The notes under the pieces are model-generated. The model saw only the letters and a program-made list of their open reading frames with translations. It was not told the origin of the DNA and made no database searches. Shown here in pieces: positions 34,045 to 42,566 of a DNA stretch of 64,000 bases (its first letter is position 1; every line of letters starts with the position of its first letter). This DNA comes from Streptomyces seoulensis (GTDB lineage Bacteria > Actinomycetota > Actinomycetes > Streptomycetales > Streptomycetaceae). The stretch covers positions 4,873,001 through 4,937,000 of the forward strand of contig NZ_AP025667.1 of the NCBI RefSeq assembly GCF_022846655.1, given 5' to 3'. The position numbers and the translations under genes are program-made.

Positions 34045-34737
34045 ATGATTGACGTGCTGGTCGTGGACGACGACTTCCGTGTCGCCGAGATCAACGCCAG
34101 GTACGTGGCGAAGGTTCCCGGATTCCGGGTGGCCGCCCGCGCCCACAGTGCCGCCCAGGCGCTGGCCGCCGTCGAGCGCGGCGCCGTCGACCTGGTGCTG
34201 CTGGACCACTATCTGCCGGACCAGACCGGCCTCGAACTCGTCCACCGCATGCGCCAGCACGGACACGGCACCGACGTCATCATGATCACGGCGGCCAGCG
34301 ATGTGACCACCGTGCAGCAGGCGATGCGGCTCGGCGCCCTGCACTACCTGGTGAAACCCTTCACCTTCAACGCGCTGCGCGGCCGCCTCGACTCCTACGC
34401 CGCCCTGCGCCGCACCGTCGACCGCGTGGGCGGACGCGGGGTGACGGGCCAGGAGCAGGTCGACCGGATCTTCGGCGCCCTGCGCACGGCCCCCGCGCCC
34501 TCGGCTCCGGGGCTGCCGAGCGGCCATTCGGAGCCGACCAGCGACCTGATCTGCGGTGTCCTGCACGGCGCGGACCAGCCCCTGTCCGCTCACGAGGTGG
34601 CGTCCCGCACGGGGCTGAGCCGCTCGACGGCCCAGCGCTATCTGCGCCACCTGGAACAGGCGGGCCGTCTGCGGCTGTCACTCAGGTACGGCGACACCGG
34701 CCGCCCCGAGCACCGCTACGCCTGGGTGACGCCGTGA
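34045..34737 (+). CDS. CitB/DcuR-type response regulator
   Basis: A 230-residue response regulator. The receiver domain (1-120) has Asp8-Asp10, phospho-acceptor Asp54 in 'VLLDHYLPD', and Lys104 in 'YLVKPF'. The C-terminal domain (about 165-230) is a winged helix 'SAHEVASRTGLSRSTAQRYLRHLEQAGRL'. This is the family that partners with CitA/DcuS kinases. The ATG follows GAAGGAGAGG. It is divergent from the ABC importer operon and probably controls it through the direct repeats in the 157-bp gap. The stop lies within an octamer repeat. Confidence 0.88.
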   Translation: MIDVLVVDDDFRVAEINARYVAKVPGFRVAARAHSAAQALAAVERGAVDLVLLDHYLPDQTGLELVHRMRQHGHGTDVIMITAASDVTTVQQAMRLGALHYLVKPFTFNALRGRLDSYAALRRTVDRVGGRGVTGQEQVDRIFGALRTAPAPSAPGLPSGHSEPTSDLICGVLHGADQPLSAHEVASRTGLSRSTAQRYLRHLEQAGRLRLSLRYGDTGRPEHRYAWVTP

Positions 34738-34758
34738 CGCCATGACGCCATGACGCGG
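34727..34758. repeat. TGACGCC octamer repeat over the stop codon
   Basis: Four tandem copies of TGACGCC plus a variable base, with one further copy at 34760. The TGA of the second copy is the stop of the response regulator gene. Since the period is 8, TGA appears in all three frames within 32 bp. Confidence 0.8.
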
Positions 34759-34781
34759 GTGACGCCACCCAGGCCCCGTCC

Positions 34782-36374
34782 TCACACGGCGCCGGCGCCG
34801 GTCAGCGAACGCACTTCGGTCTCCGCGAACTTGGCCTCGTCCGGCACCTCGTCCGAGGTGACCGTGCCCAGCCAGCCCGCCACGAAGCCGAGCGGGATGG
34901 AGACGATGCCCGGATTCTGCAGCGGGAAGTACTGGAAGTCGACGCCGGGGAACAGCGAGCCGGGGCTCCCCGACACCACCGGCGACAGCAGCACCAGGAG
35001 CACCGCGGGGATCAGCCCGCCGTACACGGCCCAGACGGCGCCGCGCGTGGTGAAGTTCCGCCAGAACAGCGAGTAGAGCAGGGTCGGGAGGTTCGCCGAG
35101 GCGGCCACCGCGAAGGCCAGGCCGACCAGGAAGGCCACGTTGAGGTTGCGGGCCAGCAGTCCCAGCGCGATCGCGATGACACCGATCACGGCCGCCGCGA
35201 CCCGCGCCACCGCCACCTCACCACGCGGGGTGGTGGGCGTACGCCTGAGGGACGCGTACAGGTCGTGGGCCACCGACGCCGAGGAGGCGAGGGTGATGCC
35301 GGCGACCACCGCGAGGATGGTGGCGAACGCGACGGCGGCCACGATCGCGAACAGCACGGTGCCACCGGTGGAGGAGGCACCGCCGCCCAGGTCGAGCGCG
35401 AGCAGCGGGATCGCCGTGTTCCCGGCCGCGTTGGACCGGCGCAGCGCGTCGGCGCCCACCACGGCGGTCGCGCCGAAGCCGAGGACGATCGTCATCAGGT
35501 AGAAGCCGCCGATGAGCCCGATCGACCACACGGTGGAGCGCCGGGCGGCCCGCGCCGTGGGGACGGTGTAGAAGCGGGACAGGATGTGCGGCAGGCCCGC
35601 CGTGCCCAGCACCAGCGCCAGACCCAGACTGATGAAGTCCATCCGCGCGGTCCAGTCACCGCCGTACTTGAGCCCCGGCGCCAGGAACGACTCCCCGTGC
35701 CCACTGCGCTCGGCGGCCGTCAGCAGCAACTGGTTGATGTCCCCGTGGAACCGCATCAGGACCAGCACGGTCATCACGATCGTCCCGACCAGCATCAGGA
35801 CGGCCTTCACGATCTGGATCCAGGTGGTGGCCCGCATCCCGCCCAGCGACACGTAGATCACCATGAGCGCACCGACGCCGATGACCGTCCACGCCTGCGC
35901 GGCCCCGCCCTTGCCGCCGAGCAGCAGCGCCACCAGGCTTCCGGCGCCGACCATCTGCGCGACGAGGTACATCACGGACACGGTGACCGAGGAGGCGCCG
36001 GTGGCGATACGCACGGGCCGTTCGCTCATCCGCGCGGCGACCACGTCGGCGAGGGTGAACCGGCCGCAGTTGCGGACCAGTTCGGCCGCGAGGAACAACA
36101 CGACGAGCCAGGCCACGAGGAATCCGACGCCGTACAGCAGCCCGTCGTAGCCGTACAGCGCGATGAGCCCGGTCACGCCGAGGAAGGAGGCGGCCGAGAG
36201 ATAGTCGCCGGAGATGGCGAACCCATTCTCCAACGGGGTGAAGAGGCGCCCACCGGCGTAGAACTCCTCGGCGGAGCCGTGTCTGCGACGGCTCACCCAG
36301 GTGGTGATGCCCAACGTCACGGCCACGAACACGCTGAACAGAACCAGCGCGAGCGTCTGGTGGTGGCTGGTCAC
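34782..36374 (-). CDS. actP: sodium:solute symporter, acetate permease type
   Basis: A 530-residue SSS-family transporter with about 13 membrane helices. 'EEFYAGGRLFTPLENGFAISGDYLSAASFLGVTG' in the first loop matches the ActP branch, which takes up acetate and other short carboxylates with Na+ or H+. The start is a GTG at 36374 overlapping the stop of the small DUF485 gene by 4 bp (GTGA). The pairing of DUF485 and ActP is a known arrangement in many bacteria. Exact substrate is not certain; pyruvate or propionate are also transported by relatives. Confidence 0.85.
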   Translation of the reverse strand: MTSHHQTLALVLFSVFVAVTLGITTWVSRRRHGSAEEFYAGGRLFTPLENGFAISGDYLSAASFLGVTGLIALYGYDGLLYGVGFLVAWLVVLFLAAELVRNCGRFTLADVVAARMSERPVRIATGASSVTVSVMYLVAQMVGAGSLVALLLGGKGGAAQAWTVIGVGALMVIYVSLGGMRATTWIQIVKAVLMLVGTIVMTVLVLMRFHGDINQLLLTAAERSGHGESFLAPGLKYGGDWTARMDFISLGLALVLGTAGLPHILSRFYTVPTARAARRSTVWSIGLIGGFYLMTIVLGFGATAVVGADALRRSNAAGNTAIPLLALDLGGGASSTGGTVLFAIVAAVAFATILAVVAGITLASSASVAHDLYASLRRTPTTPRGEVAVARVAAAVIGVIAIALGLLARNLNVAFLVGLAFAVAASANLPTLLYSLFWRNFTTRGAVWAVYGGLIPAVLLVLLSPVVSGSPGSLFPGVDFQYFPLQNPGIVSIPLGFVAGWLGTVTSDEVPDEAKFAETEVRSLTGAGAV

Positions 36375-36847
36375 GAGGTTCCTCCCTGGACGCCACGGGT
36401 CAGCTCCTGGGTGTCCCAGCGCAGTTCCAGCGCGGGCCGGTCGCGCCTGAGACGCGCGTGGCGCGCGTAGGCCCAGGTGAGCAGGAAGGTGCTGAGGAAC
36501 TGCCCCAGCCCGGCGAGCATCCCCACGTTCACCGCCCCTATGACGGGCCGCGCCATCAGGCCGGGCGCTGCCGTCGCGGTGACCACGTACCCCACGTACC
36601 AGAAGAGGAAGGCGGCGACTCCCGGCACCACGAACCTCCGGTACCGGCTGCGCACCTCCTGGAACGCCTCGCTCTGCTGCACCGCGAGATACACGTCGCG
36701 GGTACGGGCCGCAGCGATCTCCCGCTCGCCTTCACCGCGGGGGTGCGGGACGGCCGGCGCGGGCATCCCCGCCCCGTCCAGTTCGCCCCAGCCGGCGGTC
36801 AGGGTGTCGTGCCAAGGGTCCTCGTGCCGCACGTCGCGGGAAGTCAC
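36371..36847 (-). CDS. DUF485 membrane protein
   Basis: A 158-residue protein with a soluble N-terminal part and two membrane helices, 'FVVPGVAAFLFWYVGYVVTATAA' and 'VGMLAGLGQFLSTFLLTWAYARHA'. The latter ends in the 'YARHAR' pattern typical of DUF485. It is always linked to acetate-type symporters, as here. The GTG at 36847 is chosen because AGGAAGAG precedes it; an ATG at 36925 is also in frame, but the codons between are AT-rich and unlike coding DNA. Confidence 0.75.
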   Translation of the reverse strand: MTSRDVRHEDPWHDTLTAGWGELDGAGMPAPAVPHPRGEGEREIAAARTRDVYLAVQQSEAFQEVRSRYRRFVVPGVAAFLFWYVGYVVTATAAPGLMARPVIGAVNVGMLAGLGQFLSTFLLTWAYARHARLRRDRPALELRWDTQELTRGVQGGTS

Positions 36848-36994
36848 GCCCTGCTCTTCCTGGTTGTCGGCCGAACTTCCGGAACCGTCCCCGGCTCCGA
36901 AGAGTCGACCATTGCTTGACTGCATACCCAAGGATGGACAGATCGGGAAGATCCGCGACACATCTTGCCGTACCACTTCACCCCATCAGGTGAG

Positions 36995-37681
36995 TCACTC
37001 CGCCCTCGGCCGCACCATGCCTTTCGCATACGCGTAACGCACCGCCTGCGCACGGTCCTTGAGGCCCGTCTTGGCGAAGAGGTTGTTGATGTGCGTCTTC
37101 ACGGTCGCGGTGGACACGTGCAGCTTGCGGGCGATCTCCTGGTTGGTGAGTCCCTCCCCGATCAGCACCAGCACCTCGCTCTCGCGGACGGTCAGCCCGT
37201 CGGGGGGCTCCGGCGGTGCCGTCGTACGCACCTCGGCCTCGGACAGCTTCTCCAGCAGCCGGAGTTGGATGCCCGGCGCCAGTCCCGCCTCTCCCGACAG
37301 GACGCTCCGCACCGCGCGCACGATCTCGTCCCCGCCCGCGTCCTTGGTCAGATATCCCCGCGCTCCGGCGCGCAGCGCGGCGAACAGCGACTCGTCATCG
37401 GCGAACGTGGTCAGCACCACGACCTGGGTACCGGGATATCCCTGCCGGATTCGGCGGGTGGCCTCCACCCCGTCGCATCGCGGCATCCGCAGGTCCATCA
37501 GCACCACGTCCGGGGCGAGTTCACCCACCAGACGCACGGCTTCCTCACCGTCCCCCGCCGCGCCGACGACCTCGATGCCGGGCAGCAGTCCGAGCAGCAT
37601 CACGATGCCTTCCCGCACCACGGTCTGGTCGTCGGCGACCACCACCCGCGCGGGCTTCGGCTCCCCCTCCGGCGCCGTCAT
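36995..37681 (-). CDS. NarL/LuxR-type response regulator
   Basis: A 228-residue response regulator. The receiver domain has phospho-acceptor Asp63 in 'VVLMDLRMP' and a conserved Lys in 'YLTKDA'. The LuxR helix-turn-helix (about 163-220) reads 'LTVRESEVLVLIGEGLTNQEIARKLHVS...', then 'TVKTHINNLFAKTGL'. The ATG overlaps the kinase stop by 4 bp (ATGA). It is the last gene of a three-gene operon with the kinase and a membrane protein. Targets are not identifiable. Confidence 0.9.
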   Translation of the reverse strand: MTAPEGEPKPARVVVADDQTVVREGIVMLLGLLPGIEVVGAAGDGEEAVRLVGELAPDVVLMDLRMPRCDGVEATRRIRQGYPGTQVVVLTTFADDESLFAALRAGARGYLTKDAGGDEIVRAVRSVLSGEAGLAPGIQLRLLEKLSEAEVRTTAPPEPPDGLTVRESEVLVLIGEGLTNQEIARKLHVSTATVKTHINNLFAKTGLKDRAQAVRYAYAKGMVRPRAE

Positions 37682-38829
37682 ACCGGCACCTTCAACGTCA
37701 CCACGAACCCCTCCTCGTCCGGCCCCGCGTCCAGCGAGCCGCCCAGCAGCTCGGCGCGCTCGCGCATGCCCAGCAGACCGTACCCGCCGCCGGACGCGGC
37801 CAGTTCGCCCGGACGACCACCCTTGTCCCGCACGTCGAGGGTCACTTGGTGGTCGCTGTAGTCGAGCCGGACACGCACTTCGGCGCCCAGTGCGTGCTTG
37901 CGGACGTTCGTCATCGCTTCCTGGGCCACCCGGCGCACGGCCTGGGACGCCTCGGCGGGCAGGGCCCTGCGCTCACCCGTGACGGTGACCTCGCCGCCGT
38001 CGGCCGCGCTGACGAGGTCCGTCAGGAACTCCTCCAGCGGGGTCAGTTCGCCACGCAGTGCCGACAGGGCCTGTCGGGTCTCGGCGAGTCCGTCACGGGC
38101 CATTCCCCGCGCGGCGACCACCCGCTCCAGCACCTGCTCACGACTCGCGTCGCGCTCCAGCAGCAGGCGGGCCGCCTCCAGGTGCACCATCTGCGCCGAG
38201 AGGCTGTGCGCCAGCACGTCGTGGATCTCCCGCGCTATCCGCGCCCGCTCGGTGAGCGCCGCCGACCTCGCTTCCGCCTCCCGCGCGGCCCGTTCCTGGG
38301 CGAGCAGCCGCTGTGCGTTGCCCCGCGCCTCCGCGTCCAGCCGCGTGACGTACCCGGCGAGCGCGAGTCCGGCCACGGTGGCGGCGGTGGTGAGCCACAT
38401 GTCGTTGTTGAAGGCGGCATACGAGGCCAGGGCGACCGATGTCACCGGGACCGCCGCCGCGAGGGGCAGCCGCTCCAGGGCGAGGATGCCGCAGCCGCAC
38501 CAGAGCACCAGGGCGGGTCCGCGGAAGCCGGTGGTCTGCGCGGCGACCGCCACGGCCGGCAGTACCCCGATGAGCGCCAGGGACGGCAGCAGCCGGTGCG
38601 CGTAGGTGGTGCGGAAGAAGCCCCACGCCGCGGCGGAGGCCAGCACCACGCCCGCTACCGCGGCGGCCTCGCCCCAGAGGGACACGTGGTTCTGACTGAG
38701 CGCGGCCCACAGCAGCAGCCCGAGCAGCACCACCCTGATGGCCTGGGCCAGCAGACGCCTGGGACGGCTGACGCCCTCCCTGCTGAGCGCCTCGCGTGAG
38801 GGCCAGCGTGTCCAGGAGTTCTCGTTCAC
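37678..38829 (-). CDS. NarL-partner sensor histidine kinase
   Basis: A 383-residue kinase with about four to five membrane helices in the first 165 residues and no large outer domain. A coiled linker follows, then the HisKA_3 motif 'REIHDVLAHSL' with His203, and a GHKL ATPase with 'EAMTNVRKHA' and 'GYGLLGMRERA'. Such kinases often sense membrane or cell-envelope state. The GTG start overlaps the stop of the upstream membrane-protein gene by 4 bp, and its own stop overlaps the regulator start. Confidence 0.88.
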   Translation of the reverse strand: MNENSWTRWPSREALSREGVSRPRRLLAQAIRVVLLGLLLWAALSQNHVSLWGEAAAVAGVVLASAAAWGFFRTTYAHRLLPSLALIGVLPAVAVAAQTTGFRGPALVLWCGCGILALERLPLAAAVPVTSVALASYAAFNNDMWLTTAATVAGLALAGYVTRLDAEARGNAQRLLAQERAAREAEARSAALTERARIAREIHDVLAHSLSAQMVHLEAARLLLERDASREQVLERVVAARGMARDGLAETRQALSALRGELTPLEEFLTDLVSAADGGEVTVTGERRALPAEASQAVRRVAQEAMTNVRKHALGAEVRVRLDYSDHQVTLDVRDKGGRPGELAASGGGYGLLGMRERAELLGGSLDAGPDEEGFVVTLKVPV

Positions 38830-39365
38830 ACCCGCTCCTTCCGCGCCGGCCGTGCGGCCGGTGCCGATGGCGTTCCGTCACCGTACGTCGGTGCCGAGCC
38901 GGGCGCGGAGGCCAGCAGCCGCGCCCGCCAGGCGGTGATGCCGCCGCGGACCAGCAGCGTCGCGGCGAGGCCCAGCATCAGGGCGGCACTGTCCTGCCGG
39001 ACCCCCAGGGCGTCTCCGAGGCCGAAGAGAGCGCCGCGCAGCGCTATCCCACCCGCCCAGACGGCGGCGCCGGCCTTGGTACCACGGCTCCACACGACTC
39101 CGTCCGGTGCCGCCCAGAGCCGGGTGGTCCACGCCCAGCCCGCTCCGGTGGCCAGCCCGACGGCCACTTCGGCGGCGAGCAGTGCGAGGGACTCGATGCG
39201 GTGGTGCGCGTCGAGTAGGCCGGGCCCGCGCAGCGCCATGACCGCAAGGATGGCGGGCGCCAGCCACCAGCGCCGCTCGGCGTCGACGGGGTGGGTGCGG
39301 AACTGCCTGGCGATCACGAGGACCGCGACGGCCACGATCACCACCACGTCGACGAACCCGGACAT
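38826..39365 (-). CDS. DUF1453-like membrane protein
   Basis: A 179-residue membrane protein with about four to five helices: 'DVVVIVAVAVLVIARQF', 'WLAPAILAVMALRGPGL', 'LALLAAEVAVGLATGAGWAWTTRLW' and two more, ending in a basic tail. The pattern fits the DUF1453 family, often found with LuxR-type two-component systems. It probably interacts with the kinase, with which it overlaps by 4 bp. Function unknown. Confidence 0.7.
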   Translation of the reverse strand: MSGFVDVVVIVAVAVLVIARQFRTHPVDAERRWWLAPAILAVMALRGPGLLDAHHRIESLALLAAEVAVGLATGAGWAWTTRLWAAPDGVVWSRGTKAGAAVWAGGIALRGALFGLGDALGVRQDSAALMLGLAATLLVRGGITAWRARLLASAPGSAPTYGDGTPSAPAARPARKERV

Positions 39366-39557
39366 CAGAGCCTCCGTGTGCGAGAGGGATGTCGGAGGCG
39401 GTCGCTCCCGACACCCTCGAAATTACGGAAATCCGCAGGCCACGGGATCGGAGCCGGGGTGGATCACGGGTGGAACTCAGGCGACCGGTCTTCTCCACCC
39501 AGGGGTGGAGAGATCTTGGGGTGAACCCTGAGCCGGCCCCGAGGCGCCGTGCGCAGA

Positions 39558-39587
39558 GGGCAGGGCAGGGCAGGGCAGGGCAGGGCA
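39558..39587. repeat. six GGGCA pentamers
   Basis: A microsatellite of six perfect GGGCA units in the non-coding DNA between the membrane-protein operon promoter and the parE terminator. Likely a slippage product, and a good candidate for variation between strains. Confidence 0.9.
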
Positions 39588-39593
39588 ACGAAA

Positions 39594-39625
39594 ACGGGAG
39601 CACCGGCCGAGGCCGGTACTCCCGT
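39594..39625 (-). terminator. parE terminator
   Basis: ACGGGAG-C-ACCGGCC pairs with GGCCGGT-A-CTCCCGT around a 2-base loop, 38 bp downstream of the parE stop on the minus strand. The stem has 14 pairs and one mismatch. Confidence 0.85.
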
Positions 39626-39662
39626 CGCCCTGCGCACCCGGCCAGGGCCGGACGCTCAGCGC

Positions 39663-41786
39663 CTACGCGTCGATCCGCGAGCGGTCCAGCGTCGCCGCGG
39701 AACTGGAGATGAACTCCTTGCGCGGCGCCACGTCATTGCCCATCAGCAGGTCGAAGACCTGCTCGGCGGCTTCGAGGTCCGCGAGGTTGATCCGGCGCAG
39801 CGTGCGGTGGCGCGGGTCCATCGTGGTCTCGGCCAACTGGTCGGCGTCCATCTCACCGAGGCCCTTGTAGCGCTGGATGGAGTCCTTGTACCGGACGCCC
39901 TTGCGCTGGAACTCCATGAGCGTGTCCCGCAGCTCACGGTCGGAGTACGTGTAGACGTACTTGTCCTGGCCCTTCTTCGGCTGGACCAGCTCGATGCGGT
40001 GCAGCGGGGGCACGGCGGCGAAGACCCGGCCCGCCTCGACCATGGGCCGCATGTAGCGCTGGAACAGCGTGAGCAGCAGGCAGCGGATGTGGGAGCCGTC
40101 CACATCGGCGTCGGTCATCATGATGATCTTGCCGTAGCGGGCGGCGTCGATGTCGAAGGTGCGGCCCGAGCCCGCTCCTATGACCTGGATGATCGCGCCG
40201 CACTCGGCGTTCTTGAGCATGTCCGTCACGGACGAGCGCTGGACGTTGAGGATCTTGCCCCGGATGGGCAGCAGCGCCTGGAACTCGGAGTTCCGGGCCA
40301 GCTTGGCCGTACCGAGCGCGGAATCGCCCTCGACGATGAACAGCTCGCTGCGGTCGACGTCGTCGCTGCGGCAGTCGGCGAGCTTGGCGGGCAGGGACGA
40401 GGACTCCAGGGCGGTCTTGCGCCGCTGGGCGTCCTTGTGCTGGCGGGCGGCCACACGGGTGCGGGCCGCGGCGACCACCTTCTCCATGACCGTGCGGGCC
40501 TGAGCTGCGTCGTCCCGCTTGGAGGAGGTCAGGAACGCCTTGAGTTCCTTGGCGATCACGGTGGAGACGATGCGGCGGGCCGCAGAGGTGCCGAGCACCT
40601 CCTTGGTCTGGCCCTCGAACTGCGGCTCGGCCAGGCGGACCGTGACGACAGCGGTCAGGCCCTCCAGGGCGTCGTCCTTGACGACGTCGTCCTCGGCGAC
40701 GCGCAGCATCTTCTTGGTGCGCAGCACCTCGTTCATCGTCTTGGTGACCGCCTGCTCGAAGCCGGCCACGTGCGTGCCGCCCTTGGGGGTGGCGATGATG
40801 TTGACGAAGGACTTCAGGTTGGTGTCGTAGCCCGTGCCCCAGCGCATCGCCACGTCGACACCCAGTTCGCGGGTGACCTCGGTGGGCGTCATCTGGCCGT
40901 GCTCGTCGAGGACCGGGACGGTCTCCTTGAAGGTGCCCTGGCCCGAGAAACGGAGCGTGTCGCAGACCGGCTTGTCGGCCGCCAGGTACTCGCAGAACTC
41001 GCTGATGCCGCCGTCGAAGCGGAAGGATTCCTCGCCCTTGCTGCCGCCGTCGCCGAGGCCCATCTCGTCGCGTACGACGATGGTGAGGCCGGGAACCAGG
41101 AACGCGGTCTGCCGGGCCCGCTGGTGCAGGTTGTCCAGGGAGAGCTTGGCGTCCTTGAGGAAGATCTGGCGGTCGGCCCAGTAGCGCACGCGCGTGCCGG
41201 TGCGGTTCTTCGGGATCTTCTTGGTCTTGACCAGGCCGGTCCCGGCCTCGAACTTGGCCTCCGCGCCGCCTCGGGCGAAGGCGCCCGGAACACCTCGGCG
41301 GAAGCTGATGGCGTGGGTGTTCCCGCTCCGGTCCACCTCGACGTCGAGCCTGGCGGAGAGCGCGTTCACCACGGAGGCGCCGACGCCGTGCAGGCCGCCG
41401 GAGGCCGCGTAGGAGCCGCCACCGAACTTGCCGCCGGCGTGCAGCTTGGTCATGACGACCTCGACGCCGGACAGGCCGGTCTTGGGCTCCACGTCCACGG
41501 GGATGCCGCGGCCGTTGTCCCGCACCTCGACGGAGCCGTCGTCGTGGAGGATCACCTCGATGCGGTCGCAGTAACCGCCGAGGGCCTCGTCCACGGAGTT
41601 GTCGATGATCTCCCAGAGGCAGTGCATCAGGCCGCGGCTGTCCGTCGACCCGATGTACATGCCCGGACGTTTGCGCACGGCTTCGAGGCCCTCAAGGACG
41701 AGCAGGTGCCGCGCGGTGTAGTTGGAACCGTCCCGGTCTGCTCCTGCCAGCAGCGCTGTGGACGGCACGGACGTATCGGCGGTCAC
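39663..41786 (-). CDS. parE: DNA topoisomerase IV subunit B (ParE)
   Basis: A 707-residue type IIA topoisomerase B subunit. The GHKL ATPase has 'EIIDNSVDEA' with Asn63, 'RDNGRGIPVD' (89-98) and 'GGLHGVGASVVNALS'. The Toprim domain has catalytic Glu486 in 'IVEGDSALG' and the Asp pair in 'DADVDGSHIR' from residue 559. ParE, with ParC, unlinks sister chromosomes. Gene context beside hrdB and the 'parE-not-next-to-recF' setting favour ParE over GyrB. The GTG at 41786 follows AGGAG by 8 bp. Confidence 0.92.
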   Translation of the reverse strand: MTADTSVPSTALLAGADRDGSNYTARHLLVLEGLEAVRKRPGMYIGSTDSRGLMHCLWEIIDNSVDEALGGYCDRIEVILHDDGSVEVRDNGRGIPVDVEPKTGLSGVEVVMTKLHAGGKFGGGSYAASGGLHGVGASVVNALSARLDVEVDRSGNTHAISFRRGVPGAFARGGAEAKFEAGTGLVKTKKIPKNRTGTRVRYWADRQIFLKDAKLSLDNLHQRARQTAFLVPGLTIVVRDEMGLGDGGSKGEESFRFDGGISEFCEYLAADKPVCDTLRFSGQGTFKETVPVLDEHGQMTPTEVTRELGVDVAMRWGTGYDTNLKSFVNIIATPKGGTHVAGFEQAVTKTMNEVLRTKKMLRVAEDDVVKDDALEGLTAVVTVRLAEPQFEGQTKEVLGTSAARRIVSTVIAKELKAFLTSSKRDDAAQARTVMEKVVAAARTRVAARQHKDAQRRKTALESSSLPAKLADCRSDDVDRSELFIVEGDSALGTAKLARNSEFQALLPIRGKILNVQRSSVTDMLKNAECGAIIQVIGAGSGRTFDIDAARYGKIIMMTDADVDGSHIRCLLLTLFQRYMRPMVEAGRVFAAVPPLHRIELVQPKKGQDKYVYTYSDRELRDTLMEFQRKGVRYKDSIQRYKGLGEMDADQLAETTMDPRHRTLRRINLADLEAAEQVFDLLMGNDVAPRKEFISSSAATLDRSRIDA

Positions 41787-42225
41787 GCGGTTCGCTCCTC
41801 GCTGAATTTCAGATGGGCCCCTGGTGGGTACGGGGCCGGCTTCGGTCGCCGCTCAGAGGGTACCGATGCCTGGTGGAGCAGGGGTAACGCCACCCTCGTC
41901 GGGAAACTCAGACTAGCCGAGGGTCGTACGGGCGTTCGATCCCTCGATGGAGTGAAGCACACATCACGTTCCCTTCGAGGCATGAACCATTTAGGCTCCG
42001 GGCACGTCCTCATCAACGACCGGCAACCCAGCCGGGAGGACAGACCCCCAAGACCGCGCGAAACCGTACGCACCAGACCACGCACTACGGCACATTCGCC
42101 GCCAACCGGCAACAGCCAGCCATCCGGAAAGAAATTTTCGACGGAAAGCCACGAGCGGGAACGATTTCGGCCTGGTTGGATGTTGACCCTGGTACGACAG
42201 CTCGTCGAGCTAGAGAAGAGGCGAC
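41787..42225. other. divergent promoter region parE / zinc-ribbon gene
   Basis: A 439-bp non-coding region. It is more AT-rich than the genes, mainly in 41960-42200. It must contain both promoters. A GACTAGCC sequence near 41912 resembles the -10-like site seen ahead of parC and sepH. No strong operator or hairpin is visible. Confidence 0.45.
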
Positions 42226-42456
42226 GTGACTACTGTTCTGACCCCCGCGAGCCCGCTGACGGCCGCCGATCGCTGCGACCGCTGCGGCGCCCAGGCATAC
42301 CTGCGCGTCGTCCTGCTGAGCGGCGGAGAACTGCTCTTCTGTGCCCACCACGGGCGCAAGTTCGAGCCGGAACTCAAGAAGATCGCCGCTGAGATACAGG
42401 ACGAGACGGAGCGGCTGACGTCCGTTCCCAGCACCTCTGACACCGAAGAGCGCTGA
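42226..42456 (+). CDS. small zinc-ribbon protein (DUF7455)
   Basis: A 76-residue protein with two cysteine/histidine pairs: 'CDRCGAQAYLRVVLLSGGELLFCAHH' provides CxxC and CxHH, a zinc ribbon. The C-terminal half is an acidic helix. The GTG at 42226 follows AAGAGG. Proteins of this size and motif are conserved between parE and the hrdB region in streptomycetes (DUF7455, by recall), function unknown. Confidence 0.8.
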   Translation: MTTVLTPASPLTAADRCDRCGAQAYLRVVLLSGGELLFCAHHGRKFEPELKKIAAEIQDETERLTSVPSTSDTEER

Positions 42457-42499
42457 ATCTCGCACCCAACCGACGAGCCAGCCCCGGCATAGGCCGGTG

Positions 42500-42538
42500 T
42501 ACGGGCGGCTGCTCCCCCAGGGAGCGGCCGCCCGTACG
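42500..42538. terminator. bidirectional terminator
   Basis: GTACGGGCGGC-T-GCTCCC pairs with GGGAGC-G-GCCGCCCGTAC around a 3-base loop. It lies between the convergent zinc-ribbon and protease genes, so it can stop both transcripts. Very stable. Confidence 0.9.
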
Positions 42539-42566
42539 CGTACCCGAAAAGGGCCCGCAGACCCTC

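Noticed and set aside
39549..42392. 947-residue open frame on the plus strand opposite parE
   Set aside because: Antisense to the well-conserved parE and a product of its GC bias; no recognisable domain.
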